Shown here piece after piece: positions 33,067-43,896 of a DNA stretch of 64,000 nt. The translations under genes and the position numbers were made by a program. Origin of the DNA: Methylobacterium aquaticum (GTDB lineage Bacteria > Pseudomonadota > Alphaproteobacteria > Rhizobiales > Beijerinckiaceae); assembly GCF_016804325.1 (NCBI RefSeq), contig NZ_CP043628.1:1-64000 (forward strand), given 5' to 3'. Each line of letters starts with the position of its first letter. The first letter of the stretch is position 1. The notes beneath the pieces are model-generated. The model was not told where the DNA came from and ran no database searches. It saw only the letters and a list, made by a program, of their open reading frames with translations.

Positions 33067-33375
33067 TCAATGCACCGCAAAGCCTGTCTGTCCGTCCCCG
33101 GGCTCGACGATCTCGACGGTGAGGGCGGTGGCAGTGCCGACGCGTCCTCCTCGGTAGGTGCGCTCGGCAAAGCAGTGGGCGAGGAACTGCCACAACTTGC
33201 GTGGGGCGCGCAAAGGCGGAAAGTCGAGCGGCAGGTGACGCCAGGCGCAGCCGGTGCGCAGGACATAGAGGATGCCGTCGAGCACGGCCCATCCAGCATC
33301 GCTCAGGCAGGTTGCATACGGCAGGGGTTCGCGCGCAAGCTCGGCGCGCGCGGCGGGCGTCCGCATTGGGGCTCT
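33067..33375 (-). pseudogene. Fragment of an IS5-family transposase
   Basis: CLSDAGWAVL and GILYVLRTGCAWRHLPLDFP are DUF4096-type N-terminal transposase motifs, but the segment between them is missing and no DDE domain follows. A decayed remnant. Confidence 0.6.
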
Positions 33376-33579
33376 CGGGTTGAGCGTAAGACACTCATCC
33401 AACGCCCGCGACGCCTGCCGCTCACCCAACCCTCAAGCTCAGCAGCCTGGTAAGAAATGGGGTTTCAAAACAATACTTAAGAAGATGGCAGACAATATAG
33501 CAGCTATTTTTTTGATTGAATCACGCGCGAGGACCTGAAAGAAGTAGATACTCGCACGTTGCAGTTATAAAAATAAATG

Positions 33580-33771
33580 TTATGCCGGTCGACGGCTGTT
33601 GATCTTGCCGCGACGAGAAACGCCCAGCCCCTTGCGGGCATCACACTTGATGCCGTGACTGTGCCAACCATCCATGGGAGCCTGTTGCCAGCCGCGGTGG
33701 CAACCATGCGCCGCGGCGGGGCCCATCCATAGAGCTGTCAGTAGTCCGATCGAAACAGCTAGAGTGCGCAT
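33580..33771 (-). CDS. Small secreted protein, 63 aa
   Basis: Signal peptide MRTLAVSIGLLTALWMGPAAA, then a short mature part GCHRGWQQAPMDGWHSHGIK and a basic tail. Start at 33771. Family unknown; two Cys and several His/Trp in the mature part. Confidence 0.5.
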   Translation of the reverse strand: MRTLAVSIGLLTALWMGPAAAHGCHRGWQQAPMDGWHSHGIKCDARKGLGVSRRGKINSRRPA

Positions 33772-33780
33772 GTGGCAAGA

Positions 33781-35317
33781 TCCTTTCAGATGAAGGAGAT
33801 ACGGCGTCAGAACCGACCGGCCAAGGTCCGCCGAACGGCAGTGGTTCACCCGGGTGGAAGTGCCGGTCGGCGACACCAGCGCTGTCTTCGCCCGGCAGGC
33901 TTGGTACGTAGTTATAGGTGTTCCGACCCGCCTTGACGATAGTTGAGTTCAGAGCGTCAAATGAGAGCCTGACTCCATCAACAAAGTTGAAGCCGACCTA
34001 GCTATCGGGGAATACGGCGAACTTTGAGCGCACTGATCTGCCCTCGATCCGCGGTCAGAAGCCAATGTAGCGGAAACGTAGGCTCGCGATCTAGCTCGGG
34101 CACTCATCGGAAATGCTGCCGGGCGCGGCAACATTGGTTGTTGTATCTGTCACCGATACGAAAATCTTAAGTAAAATGTTTGATATCCAGGGAATGAAAT
34201 TTAGTATGATACAATGTTTTTTGGTTTTATATTGCTGTATTTTATTTATAAAATCATATAATAAAGCGATATCATTACAATAGTAAATATTATACCACAT
34301 ACAATATTAAGAAAATCCCTATTTGCACTTTCTAGAACTTGACTACGAACGCGTCGACGCCCTTTGGGAGAATGCTGTGTGGGATAATGCTGACGCGCGA
34401 GTTTCTTGCTGGACATGGAATTTTTTATCGACGCCTGAGAGACTTATGACGCAGATTTCCTATTCTAGATCAGAACGGTTGTGTGGCGAATGTTATGATG
34501 AGCATTCATGGCACAACAAACCGATCAAACCAAATAAGAGGTGGATGCTCGATCATTCGTATCGGCGTAGCAAAGGATGACTTAAAAGATCAAATTCGAT
34601 GTCTGTATATGTTCTAATATTCCCAAGTTGGTTACCCGCTGACAACGTTCCTCTAGCTCACGACTTAGAAATTGTAATTCATCTGGCTATCGTAACTACA
34701 AGCATGCAGAAACCTCCTTTTTGTAAATTCGAGATGCGACCCGATCAAACTAGTAGGTAGATCGCCGCAACTGTGAAAGCGATAATCAAAACGCACTTCC
34801 AGAATGGAAAGCGTCTCTTCCGCCTTTCTTCTGTTTCATAGTCGTACCATAGTGGATCATCTTGGTGTGTCATGACGGTATTCCTCAGTGTAGCTCGGCC
34901 GGAACGTAACGCTCCCGCTCTTGGTGTCAGGTGTCAGCGGTAAAGCACGAGAAGCGCCTTAGCACTTGGGTGGCGACAGGTTGCTGCATGCTCGCCATCC
35001 GAAGCTGGCTGCCTGGAATTCGACTTCGACGCGTGGCGCGCCCTGCGGATGACCAGTGACGAGCGGCATAAGGCGAGTCTGGTGCAGTGTGCTGATCCAT
35101 GACAGCGATCAAGCGGGCATTTACTCGAAGCTGAGAATGCCCCCCGAACTGGTTCTCGATTAGCATTCTGATTTGCGGCCTTCGTTTCTAGATGGATATG
35201 TAATGGTCCTACAAATCCGAGATTGTTCAAGGATTTCATCATGTGGCAGAAGCTAAAAATCCTCCATATATATCTGGTATGATGCATATTTATGTATTTG
35301 ATATTGTTTTTATTCGC
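33781..35317. other. Gene-poor, partly AT-rich stretch
   Basis: About 1.5 kb without a gene I can support. 34130-34320 is strongly AT-rich. Short ORFs exist (for example 34323-34580 plus strand, 85 codons; 34091-34300 minus strand) but show no signal peptide, domain or convincing ribosome binding site. It probably represents decayed, foreign DNA. Confidence 0.5.
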
Positions 35318-36553
35318 TTAATACATGGCCAAAGATGTTCGATTTGGCATGAGGTGGCGGACGGGCACCTCGGTGGTCTGTGAGGTTGCTGACGCAGATT
35401 GCTCAAGCACCTGCGTGACCTCATCGTAGCGTGCCCTGGCATCCGACCAGTTCTGCGCGAAGTCGAATAATTCCCGCAAGGCCGGTGCGATCTCCTTATA
35501 CGCCGCCAGTGCTGCGACAAGGGCTCCCAGCGAGAGCCGACCTTGGATTACCAGATATCCACCGATCGAGAACAGGAAGAATGGCGTTAAGTTTGAGGTA
35601 AAATTGTACAGTCCCTTCAATCGACCTTTGAAATCGGCGATATCAATACGCACCATCTCTAGTTTTTCAACTTGAGATATTTGTTGATTTAGGGTCGAAG
35701 TTTGTCCAACATTCCGCTGTGACGACGTGGTCAAGAGACTGCCGAGCGCCCGGGTTGCATGCACTCGCTCGCGTACCTTGCCGTTTAAGCGCCGCTGAAG
35801 GCGCGGCAAGATGCTGAGCTGCACCGGCAGCATCACCAGCGCCGCTAAAGCCAGGGCAGCGTTCTGGAGGAGCAGGAAGAGGACGCTGGTGAGAAGCGTG
35901 CCGCCCTGAACGAGCGGCACAGCTACCAGGCTGGCGCCGAAGTAGCCGACCGGCTCAACCTCCTGCACCGCCACCGCCGAGAGCGCAGCCCGGCGCTCGG
36001 GCGAGCGCTCCGAGCGTGTCCGGCGGACGACCGCGAGGCGCAGCCGGCGCACGAGACGCTCGTTCAGGCGTCCACGTGCCCAGGTAACTGCATATTTCGC
36101 TAATCCGCCCAGCATGAGAACGGCGAGATAGCTCGCGCACAGCGCGAACAACAGCTCGACGCGCCCGAGATCAAAGCCCAGGAACATCATCCTGGATGTG
36201 CGGCCGCCCTCAGCGTCTGCGAGGGCGTGGTTGATGATGTGCTTCGGAATTTCTAGAAGAAGCCAAGCCGCCGGCAAGGTCAGGAGCGAGAGTAGGACAA
36301 GGCGGTACTGGTAGCGCAGTGTCGCACGAATGATGTAGCGCTCAAAGTGCCACCCCACTGGAGTTTCTGCGTCTTGACGCTGGTGCCACCTTACTAACCA
36401 GCGCCAGCCGAGCCGGAGCGCCAACGATCCCGTCCAGACCGGTGCCACGATCAGAACCAGGAGCGACACGAGCTCGATCCACCAGTGTCCGTGGGGCTGG
36501 TCCAACCCCGCGACGCGGTGGATGAGGTCATGCACGAAGGCGGGCGTGAACAA
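35318..36553 (-). CDS. ABC transporter membrane domain lacking its ATPase domain
   Basis: A 411-aa protein with an N-terminal extension (HWWIELVSLLVLIVAPVWTG) and a type-I exporter-like transmembrane domain up to about residue 385 (GRLSLGALVAALAAYKEIAP, then LREL FDFAQNW). Relatives continue with a nucleotide-binding domain; here the frame ends shortly after EVTQVLEQSASATS with an unrelated tail, in AT-rich sequence. Probably truncated and non-functional unless a separate ATPase partner exists. Confidence 0.7.
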   Translation of the reverse strand: MFTPAFVHDLIHRVAGLDQPHGHWWIELVSLLVLIVAPVWTGSLALRLGWRWLVRWHQRQDAETPVGWHFERYIIRATLRYQYRLVLLSLLTLPAAWLLLEIPKHIINHALADAEGGRTSRMMFLGFDLGRVELLFALCASYLAVLMLGGLAKYAVTWARGRLNERLVRRLRLAVVRRTRSERSPERRAALSAVAVQEVEPVGYFGASLVAVPLVQGGTLLTSVLFLLLQNAALALAALVMLPVQLSILPRLQRRLNGKVRERVHATRALGSLLTTSSQRNVGQTSTLNQQISQVEKLEMVRIDIADFKGRLKGLYNFTSNLTPFFLFSIGGYLVIQGRLSLGALVAALAAYKEIAPALRELFDFAQNWSDARARYDEVTQVLEQSASATSQTTEVPVRHLMPNRTSLAMY

Positions 36554-36645
36554 CAGAAGCTCCAGAGTAGGGGAAGACAGGCGGAAGGCTGTTCAGTGCG
36601 CTCGATCCCGCCAAGGACGGCGGGGAGGATGCGCCGGGTTCCGAC

Positions 36646-37380
36646 TTACATCCGCTCCTTGATGCCGGAACTGACGAGCCAACAGTTCACCGGGTAGCTA
36701 GTCAGGAACCCTGCGACCATGGCGACCTGCATGGCGAACCAGAACTCGACGGAGTTTACCGGCGCCTGCTGCCCAGCCACGTGCGGGTAGAGCCGGAATT
36801 GAACCAGCGCCATGAGGCCGTACATGCCGATCTGCCAGGCGATAAGCGACAGTGTGTCCGCTTTGAGGGCTGCGACGAAACCCTTGCCAGGTGACAGTCC
36901 TCGCATTGGCACGATGGCATAATATTGGAACGCGATCCCAAGCCCGTAGGCAAAAACGAAGTCCAGAACCCACACGGCGTACATCTTCTCATCGAAGATC
37001 GAGTGCCAGCCGAACCAGACCGCCACCACGGGCACCAGGAAGGCAAGCCACTCGGCGGCAACATCACCGAGCATGCAGCCGCTGCCGCAATGGAGTGCGC
37101 CCTTGCCGACCATCACAGGAAACGGTGTGCCGGTCATGTTCGGCGGCTTCTCGCCCCGCTCCTTGGCGTGGTGATGCGCCTCCATCGTCGCGAGCCGGCC
37201 GTAGCGGTAGTAGGCCCAGACCACGGCGAGCGTGCCGAACAGCGCGCTGACCGGCCAGACCACGTTCATAATGGTCATGTGCTGGGGGTGCCGGATCACC
37301 TGCACTGAAAGTAACAACGAGCAGGCGGCACCCAGCAGCAGTGCGCTGATCGAGAGGGCATGGAGCCAGGTCGGGAACAT
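36646..37380 (-). CDS. DUF4396 membrane protein
   Basis: A 244-aa membrane protein with about six helices. Family motif GKGALHCGSGCMLGDVAAEW with a CGSGC pair, plus an N-terminal two-helix part and a histidine cluster (EAHHHAKERG). DUF4396 proteins are often found beside copper ATPases; the biochemical role is unknown. It lies 9 bases beyond the copA stop, in the same direction. Confidence 0.82.
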   Translation of the reverse strand: MFPTWLHALSISALLLGAACSLLLSVQVIRHPQHMTIMNVVWPVSALFGTLAVVWAYYRYGRLATMEAHHHAKERGEKPPNMTGTPFPVMVGKGALHCGSGCMLGDVAAEWLAFLVPVVAVWFGWHSIFDEKMYAVWVLDFVFAYGLGIAFQYYAIVPMRGLSPGKGFVAALKADTLSLIAWQIGMYGLMALVQFRLYPHVAGQQAPVNSVEFWFAMQVAMVAGFLTSYPVNCWLVSSGIKERM

Positions 37381-37388
37381 GCGTGCTC

Positions 37389-39829
37389 CTATCGGGTCGA
37401 CGCGGGGTCGAGGTTCGCTGCGCGTAGGCGCAGAGCGTTGCCGATCACGCTGACCGAGGAGAGCGCCATGGCTGCCGCCGCGATGACCGGCGAGAGCAGA
37501 ATGCCGAGAAACGGGTAGAGGATGCCCGCCGCCACCGGAACGCCGGCCGCGTTGTAGATGAAGGCAAAGAACAGGTTCTGGCGGATGTTTCCCATCACCG
37601 CTCGCGAGAGCCGCCGTGCCCGAACGATGCCTAGAAGGTCGCCCTTGAGCAAAGTCAGGCCCGCGCTTTCAATGGCCACGTCCGTGCCCGTACCCATCGC
37701 GATGCCAACGTCCGCTGCCGCGAGTGCGGGCGCGTCGTTCACGCCATCGCCGGCCATCGCGACTACCTGCCCGGTCCCCTTGTAGCGCTCGACCACGGCC
37801 GCCTTCTGGTCGGGCAGCACCTCCGCTTCGACTTCCTCGATACCGAGCCGGCGCGCCACTGCCTCGGCCGTGGTACGGTTGTCGCCGGTGAGCATGACGA
37901 CCCGGATGCCCTCTGCTCGAAGCGCCACCAGCGCCTCGGGCGTCGTCGCCTTGATAGGGTCGGCGATGGCAAGGACGCCAGCCACGCGCCCGTCGACGCC
38001 CGCGAAGATCGCGGTGGCGCCCTCGCGCCGGAGGTTGTCGGCCTCGGCCGCATGGGTCGAGACGTCCACGCCCTGCTCGCGCAGGAAGGCGGCGTTGCCG
38101 AGCGCGACGCGCCGGCCATCAACCGTGCCGAGGGCCCCTTGCCGGTTGGGCTGTCGAAATCTGACACGGGAGCCAGGGCGATCCCGCGCTCCCCGGCTGC
38201 CTTCACGATGGCGAGCGCGAGCGGGTGCTCGCTCGCGCGTTCGACGCTCGCCGAAAGACGCAGTACCGTGTCCTCGTCGAAACCGGCCGCCGGCACCACC
38301 CGCGTCACTGCCGGCTTGCCCTCGGTCAGCGTCCCGGTCTTGTCGATCACCAGCGTGGTGACCTTCTCCATGCGCTCCAGCGCCTCTGCATTCTTGACGA
38401 GGACGCCGGCGTGGGCGCCCCGGCCGACACCGACCATGATGGACATCGGCGTGGCGAGCCCGAGCGCGCAGGGGCAGGCGATGATCATCACCGCGACAGC
38501 CGCCAGCAGCGCGAAGGTGAAGCGTGGCTCCGGCCCGACGGCCATCCAAGCGGCAAAGGCCAACGCCGCGACGCCGATGACCGCCGGCACGAACCAGCCG
38601 GCAACCTGGTCGGCCAGGCGCTGGATGGGTGCGCGCGAGCGCTGGGCCTCGGCCACCATCTGGACGATCCGGGCTAGCATGGTGTCGCGCCCGACCTTGG
38701 TTGCCTCGACGACGAGCCCACCGGCCTGGTTCAGGCTGCCGCCGATGACGGAGGCCCCGACCTCCTTGGTGACGGGCATGGATTCCCCTGTCACGAGGCT
38801 CTCGTCGACCGAGCTGCGGCCCTCCACGACGGAGCCGTCAACCGGTACCTTCTCGCCGGGGCGTACGCGCAGGCGGTCGCCGATCCCGATGGCGTCGAGT
38901 TGTACCTCCTCGTCCGTACCATCGGGCCGGATGCGGCGAGCCGTCTTCGGCGTGAGGTCGAGCAGCGCGCGGAGAGCGCCACCGGTGCCCTCGCGAGCGC
39001 GAAGCTCCAGGACCTGCCCGAGGAGCACCAGCACCGTGATGACGGCCGCCGCCTCGAAATAGGCTGGCACTGCCCCACCGTGCCCGCGCAAGGCCTCCGG
39101 GAACACTCCCGGGGCCGACGTCGCGACAACGCTGTATAGCCAGGCAACACCCGTTCCGAGTGCGACCAGCGTGAACATGTTCAGGTTGCGCGAGACGACT
39201 GAGTGGTAGCCGCGCACGAAGAAGGGCCAGCCAGCCCAGAGCACGACCGGGGTCGCCAAGGCGAACTGTATCCAGTTGGACGTCTGCTGGCCCAGGTGCT
39301 CCGTGAGGCCGAACAGGTGGCCGCCCATCTCCAACACGAACACCGGCAAGGTCAGGACCAGCCCGACCCAGAACCGACGCGTCATGTCGAGGAGTTCCTC
39401 GCTTGGGCCCTCGTTCGCGCCGACCAAGGCCGGTTCAAGCGCCATCCCGCAGATCGGACATGCCCCGGGGCCGACCTGGCGCACCTCGGGGTGCATGGGG
39501 CAGGTGTAGATCGTACCCTCAGGCACCGGGTCGACCTTCGCGACGGCCTGGCCGGGGTCGACGTAGCGGACGGGGCTCGCCTCGAACTTGGTCCGACAGC
39601 CGTTCGAGCAGAAGTAGTACGGATGGCCGTCATGCTCAGCCCGGTGCTTGGTCGTGTGCGGATCGACCATCATTCCGCAGACCGGGTCCTTCACGCGGTC
39701 GGCACCGTCCACGTTCGCAGCGGCCGCGCCATGCTTGCCTTGGCCATGCGCGTGCGCGCCGTGGTCATGGCCGCACGCGTGGGCGTGGCCCGCCGATGCC
39801 GCCTGGTGTCCATGTGGCGCGTCGCTCAT
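37389..39829 (-). CDS. copA: CopA-type copper-exporting P1B ATPase (frameshifted in this sequence)
   Basis: Exports Cu(I)/Ag(I). The N-terminus is His-rich ([19 protein letters not shown]), followed by a YHS domain ([18 protein letters not shown]) and a heavy-metal-binding motif ([21 protein letters not shown]) instead of an HMA domain. The core has [24 protein letters not shown] and, in the second frame, [16 protein letters not shown]. The two frames join if the GGGG run (38135-38138, CCCC on the plus strand) is read as five Gs: [15 protein letters not shown]. Corrected length is about 813 aa. Confidence 0.88.
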
Positions 39830-39887
39830 GTCTGTTCCCTCCGTGCGGTTCCGCCGGGCCGAAAGCGACCCGGCGGCGTAGGGTGGA

Positions 39888-40322
39888 TTACCGGCTGCCG
39901 TTCTTCTTCAGCCACGCCTCCATCTCGGAGATCTCCTTCTCCTGGTCGTCGATGATCTTCTGGGCCATCGCCTTGGTCTCAGGGTCCTTGGCGTGCTTTA
40001 GGGCGACCTTGGCCATGGCAACCGCGCCCTTGTGATGCGGGATCATGTGCGTGCGGAAATCGATGTCTGCGTTTCCGCTGTAGGGCACGTGCATGTCGTG
40101 CATCATCGTCATGTCGGCGGCCTTGAAGTCCTTGGTCGAGGCCGGATCCTTCGGATCCGGCTTCATCGACTGCATCATCTTCATCATCTCGTCGTCGTGG
40201 GTCGCGGCCGGGTTGCCCGGCATCTCATGGGTCCCGTGTGAGTGCGTGCCCTGGGCCAGGGCGGTGCCGACGAGGCTGCCGGACAGGAGGGCGACGAGGG
40301 CGATCGTGCGGATCTGGGTCAT
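39888..40322 (-). CDS. DUF305 periplasmic copper-associated protein
   Basis: A 144-aa secreted protein. Signal peptide [20 protein letters not shown] ending ALAQ, then a Met/His-rich four-helix bundle: [25 protein letters not shown] and the family signature [19 protein letters not shown]. Proteins such as CopM of this family bind copper in the periplasm. It sits between the RND module and copA. Confidence 0.87.
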   Translation of the reverse strand: MTQIRTIALVALLSGSLVGTALAQGTHSHGTHEMPGNPAATHDDEMMKMMQSMKPDPKDPASTKDFKAADMTMMHDMHVPYSGNADIDFRTHMIPHHKGAVAMAKVALKHAKDPETKAMAQKIIDDQEKEISEMEAWLKKNGSR

Positions 40323-40348
40323 GGAACTTCCTCTCTCGGGGTTAGGGG

Positions 40349-40714
40349 TCAGTTGAACTTGCCGCTGGCGGTCGCGCCGTCCGGGCCAGTGAGCTGCACG
40401 GCGCCCTTCGGGCTGTCGCCGAGCGTGGCGGTCGCCTTGCCAGTGAGGCGGTTGCCGTCCGCCGGCTCCAGCGGCACGCGGGCCGGCTTGCCGCCGACAA
40501 CGAGGATGGCCGTGCCCTTGAAGCCGGTGGCCGGGACTGGCTTCTGCTCGCCGTCGGACAGGAACACGTCGACGGTCTCGCCCTTGGCGACGAGCTCGAC
40601 GTGGAACTTGCCGGCGTCCGTCACCCGGCCGCCGTGCTGGCCGGCGGTCTCGTGGGCACTCACGCCTGTCGCAGTCAGCAGGCCGACGACGAGGGTCAGT
40701 CTCGGTAGGATCAC
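40349..40714 (-). CDS. Small periplasmic protein of the RND module, type 1
   Basis: A 121-aa protein starting with GTG at 40714 (GGAGG upstream), with signal peptide VILPRLTLVVGLLTATGVSA. The mature part begins HETAGQHGGRVTDAG and is a beta-rich domain. It has a paralogue at 47331 with QATGPNGGQTTVADGHPIEF, next to the other cusA gene. The shared G-x-x-GG motif and conserved context suggest a helper of these pumps, perhaps a metal-binding protein. Function unproven. Confidence 0.65.
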   Translation of the reverse strand: MILPRLTLVVGLLTATGVSAHETAGQHGGRVTDAGKFHVELVAKGETVDVFLSDGEQKPVPATGFKGTAILVVGGKPARVPLEPADGNRLTGKATATLGDSPKGAVQLTGPDGATASGKFN

Positions 40715-40733
40715 GCTGTTGCCTCCTCTGGGG

Positions 40734-43700
40734 TCAATAAGCCTCGGCCGAACGCGGTCGCGCGCCGTCCGGGGATGGGTAAGCCGGCGCATCGGCGTGG
40801 AGGGCGCGAAGCCGCTCGAGCGGCTTGCTGCCGAAGCGCAGGAACAGAACGGGGGTCAGGAAGGTGTCGAGCAACGTCGCGCTGATCAAACCGCCGAAGA
40901 TCGTCACCGCGACCGGGTGCAGGATCTCCTTGCCTGGGCTCGCCGCGTCGTAGAGCAACGGCACCAGCGCCACGCCGGCCGACAACGCCGTCATCAGGAC
41001 CGGGGTCAGCCGCTCCAGGCTGCCACGGATCACGAGGTCGGGCCCGAACGGCACCCCCTCGTGGAGCGACAGGTTCAGGTAGTGGCTGATCTTCAGGATG
41101 CCGTTGCGTGCTGCGATGCCGGTCAGCGTAATGAACCCGATCATCGACGCGACCGAGAGTGGCTGCCCGACCAGCCACAGAGCGGTCACCGAGCCGATCA
41201 GCGCCAGCGGCACGTTGCCCATGATGATGAGCGCCAGAGCGACCGAGCGGTAGCGGCTGTAGAGGATGGCGAACACCATGGCCAAGGATAGGGCCGAGAG
41301 CGCCGCGATGGTCCGGCTCGCCTCCTCCTGCGCCTGGAAGGTGCCCTCCAGGCTGGTGAAGAAGCCCGGCGGCATTGGCTCCTTCGCCACGGCCTCGCGG
41401 ATGGCCGCCACGATGGTGGTCATGTCGCTCTCGCCGTTGGTGTTGGCCTGTACGACGATGCGACGCCGCGCGTTCTCGCGCAGGATCTGGTTCGGGCCGT
41501 CCGTCTCGCGGATATCGGCCACTTGGCGCGCCGGCACCCAGCCCGAGGGCGTTTCCAGCAGGAGGTCGCCGAGGCCAGTCGTCGTCCGCCGGTTCTCGGA
41601 GAGGCGCAGCACGACGTCGAAGCGGCGCACGCCGTCGACGACAGTCGAGACCACGCGCCCATTCGAGAGGCGGCTGATCTGCTCGACGACGGCGGCCGGC
41701 TGCACTCCGTAGAGGGCCGCCCGGGTGTAATCGACGCGTACCTCCAACTGCGGGATGCGCACCTGACGCTCGACCTGCAGGTCGACGAGGCCCGGGATCT
41801 TGGTCATTCGATCGCGCAAGGCGTTGGCCACCCGGCGCAGGGCATCGAGGTCCTCGCCGAACACCTTGAGCGCGATCTCGGCGCGCACGCCGGAGAGCAT
41901 GTGGTCGAGCCGATGCGAGATGGGCTGGCCGACGTTGACCGCTACCGGCAGGGCCGCGAGGCGTCCGCGGATGTCGGCAACCAACGCCTCCTTCGGCCGC
42001 TTCTCGCCCTCGTCGAGTGCCACCTCGATCTCGGAGGAGTGAACGCCCTCGGCGTGCTCGTCGAGCTCGGCCCGGCCGGTTCGCCTGCCGACCGCCTTCA
42101 CGCCCGGGATATCCAGCAGCAGCTTCTCGGCGATCAGTCCGACCCGATTGCTCTCAGCGAGCGAGATGCCCGGGTTGAAGGTCACGTTGACCGTAAAGGA
42201 CCCTTCGTTGAAGGGCGGCAGGAAGGCGCGCGGCAGGTTCCAGGCGGCGATGCCCGCGCCGATCACTGCCATCGCGACGGTGCCCACCAGAAGGCCCTGA
42301 TGCCGGAACGCAACCCGCAGCAGAGCGGCATTGCCTCGCTTGAGCAGCTTGAGAAAGCGGCTGTCGTGCTCCTCCAGGTTCTTGAGGCCCGGCAATAGCA
42401 GGGAGGCCAGCACTGGTGTCAGGGTAATGGAAGTGAGCAGGCTTGCCAGGATCGAAATGATGTAGGCCTGACCGAGTGGCGCGAAGAGCCGACCCTCGAT
42501 GCCTGACAGCGCAAACAGTGGCACGAAAACCAGGATGATGATCAGCGTCGCGTAGACGATGCCGGAGCGAACCTCGTTCGAGGCCTCCACAACCACCTGG
42601 AACGTGCTCTTCGGGTTGCCTGCCCGCCGGTTCTCGCCGAGGCGTCTGTAGATGTTCTCCACGTCCACGACCGCGTCGTCGACGAGCTCGCCGATGGCGA
42701 TGGCAAGGCCGCCGAGCGTCATGGTGTTGATGGACAGACCGAACAGGTGGAACACCACCGCGGTGGTCAGCACCGAGACCGGGATGGCCAAGAGCGAGAT
42801 GGCGGTGGTGCGCACGTTCAGCAGGAACGCGAACAGCACCACCGCCACCACCAGCACGGCCTCGACGAGGACGCGCTCGACGTTACGGATGGAGGTCTCG
42901 ATGAAGTCGGCCTGCCGGAACAGGACCTGGTCGGCCTTGATGCCACCGGGCAGGTTTGGGTTGAGCTCCTTCAGCGCCGTCTCGATGCTGCGGGTGAGGC
43001 GCACGGTGTCGACGTCGGGTTGCTTCTCGACCGAGACGATGACCGAAGGCTTGGCCATGTAGCCGGCATCGCCGCGCTTCACCCGGGCTGCGAAGGACAC
43101 CTCGGCGACTTGCCGGAGGTGGACCGGCGTGTTGGCGACCGTCGCGACCACGAGGTTGCGCAGGTCGTCGAGGCTCATGGTCCGGCCGATGTTTCGGATC
43201 AGGTACTCGCGGGAATGCTGGTCGGTGAAGCCGCCGCCGGCGTTGGTCCCGAATTGCGCGAGCGCCGTCTCAAGCTGGGCGTTCGTCACCTCGAGCGAAC
43301 GCATTGCCGCGGGGTTCGGGCTGACCCGGAACTGGCGCACCTCGCCCCCGATGGGGATGACCTGTGCCACGCCCGGGATGGTCAGCAGCCGCGGCCGGAT
43401 GGTGAAGTCGGCGACCTCGCGAACCTGCATCGGGCTCGCGGTCTCGCTGGTGACCGCCACGAGTAGGATCTGACCCATGATGCTGGAGATCGGCCCCATC
43501 ACCGGCGTGACGCCGCGGGGCAGCTGGTCCTGCACCAGGCTCAGGCGCTCGGCGACCTGCTGCCGGTTCCGGTAGATGTCCGTGCCCCAGTCGAACTCGA
43601 CATAGGTGATGGACAGGCCGACGCCCGAGACGGAGCGCAAGCGAGTTACCCCCGGCAGGCCGTTCATCCGGGTTTCGATGGGGTAGGTGACGAGCTGCTC

Positions 43701-43883
43701 GACCTCCTGGGGCGCGTAGCCCTCCGCCTCCGTCATGATGGTGACGGTGGGCTTGTTGAGGTCGGGGAAGACATCGACCGGCAGCTTGGTGGCGGTGAAG
43801 GCGCCGTAGATTACCAGCACCGCGGCGAGCGCGAGGACGAGCAGGCGGTTGCGGACCGACTGGCTGACGAGGAAGGTGAACAT
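40734..43883 (-). CDS. cusA: HME-family RND metal efflux pump, CusA/CzcA type
   Basis: A 1049-aa inner-membrane pump with twelve helices and two large periplasmic loops. N-terminus [20 protein letters not shown], then the HME signature [17 protein letters not shown]. The proton-relay helix reads [16 protein letters not shown]. It follows its adaptor by 13 bases. It is closely similar along its length to the pump at 47755. Copper/silver export is the likely job from its CueR box, but the metal is not proven. Confidence 0.92.
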   Translation of the reverse strand: MFTFLVSQSVRNRLLVLALAAVLVIYGAFTATKLPVDVFPDLNKPTVTIMTEAEGYAPQEVEQLVTYPIETRMNGLPGVTRLRSVSGVGLSITYVEFDWGTDIYRNRQQVAERLSLVQDQLPRGVTPVMGPISSIMGQILLVAVTSETASPMQVREVADFTIRPRLLTIPGVAQVIPIGGEVRQFRVSPNPAAMRSLEVTNAQLETALAQFGTNAGGGFTDQHSREYLIRNIGRTMSLDDLRNLVVATVANTPVHLRQVAEVSFAARVKRGDAGYMAKPSVIVSVEKQPDVDTVRLTRSIETALKELNPNLPGGIKADQVLFRQADFIETSIRNVERVLVEAVLVVAVVLFAFLLNVRTTAISLLAIPVSVLTTAVVFHLFGLSINTMTLGGLAIAIGELVDDAVVDVENIYRRLGENRRAGNPKSTFQVVVEASNEVRSGIVYATLIIILVFVPLFALSGIEGRLFAPLGQAYIISILASLLTSITLTPVLASLLLPGLKNLEEHDSRFLKLLKRGNAALLRVAFRHQGLLVGTVAMAVIGAGIAAWNLPRAFLPPFNEGSFTVNVTFNPGISLAESNRVGLIAEKLLLDIPGVKAVGRRTGRAELDEHAEGVHSSEIEVALDEGEKRPKEALVADIRGRLAALPVAVNVGQPISHRLDHMLSGVRAEIALKVFGEDLDALRRVANALRDRMTKIPGLVDLQVERQVRIPQLEVRVDYTRAALYGVQPAAVVEQISRLSNGRVVSTVVDGVRRFDVVLRLSENRRTTTGLGDLLLETPSGWVPARQVADIRETDGPNQILRENARRRIVVQANTNGESDMTTIVAAIREAVAKEPMPPGFFTSLEGTFQAQEEASRTIAALSALSLAMVFAILYSRYRSVALALIIMGNVPLALIGSVTALWLVGQPLSVASMIGFITLTGIAARNGILKISHYLNLSLHEGVPFGPDLVIRGSLERLTPVLMTALSAGVALVPLLYDAASPGKEILHPVAVTIFGGLISATLLDTFLTPVLFLRFGSKPLERLRALHADAPAYPSPDGARPRSAEAY

Positions 43884-43896
43884 CGGGGCTGCCTCC

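Noticed and set aside
34091-34580. Short ORFs in the AT-rich stretch
   Set aside because: No ribosome binding site, signal peptide or family; likely chance frames in decayed DNA.
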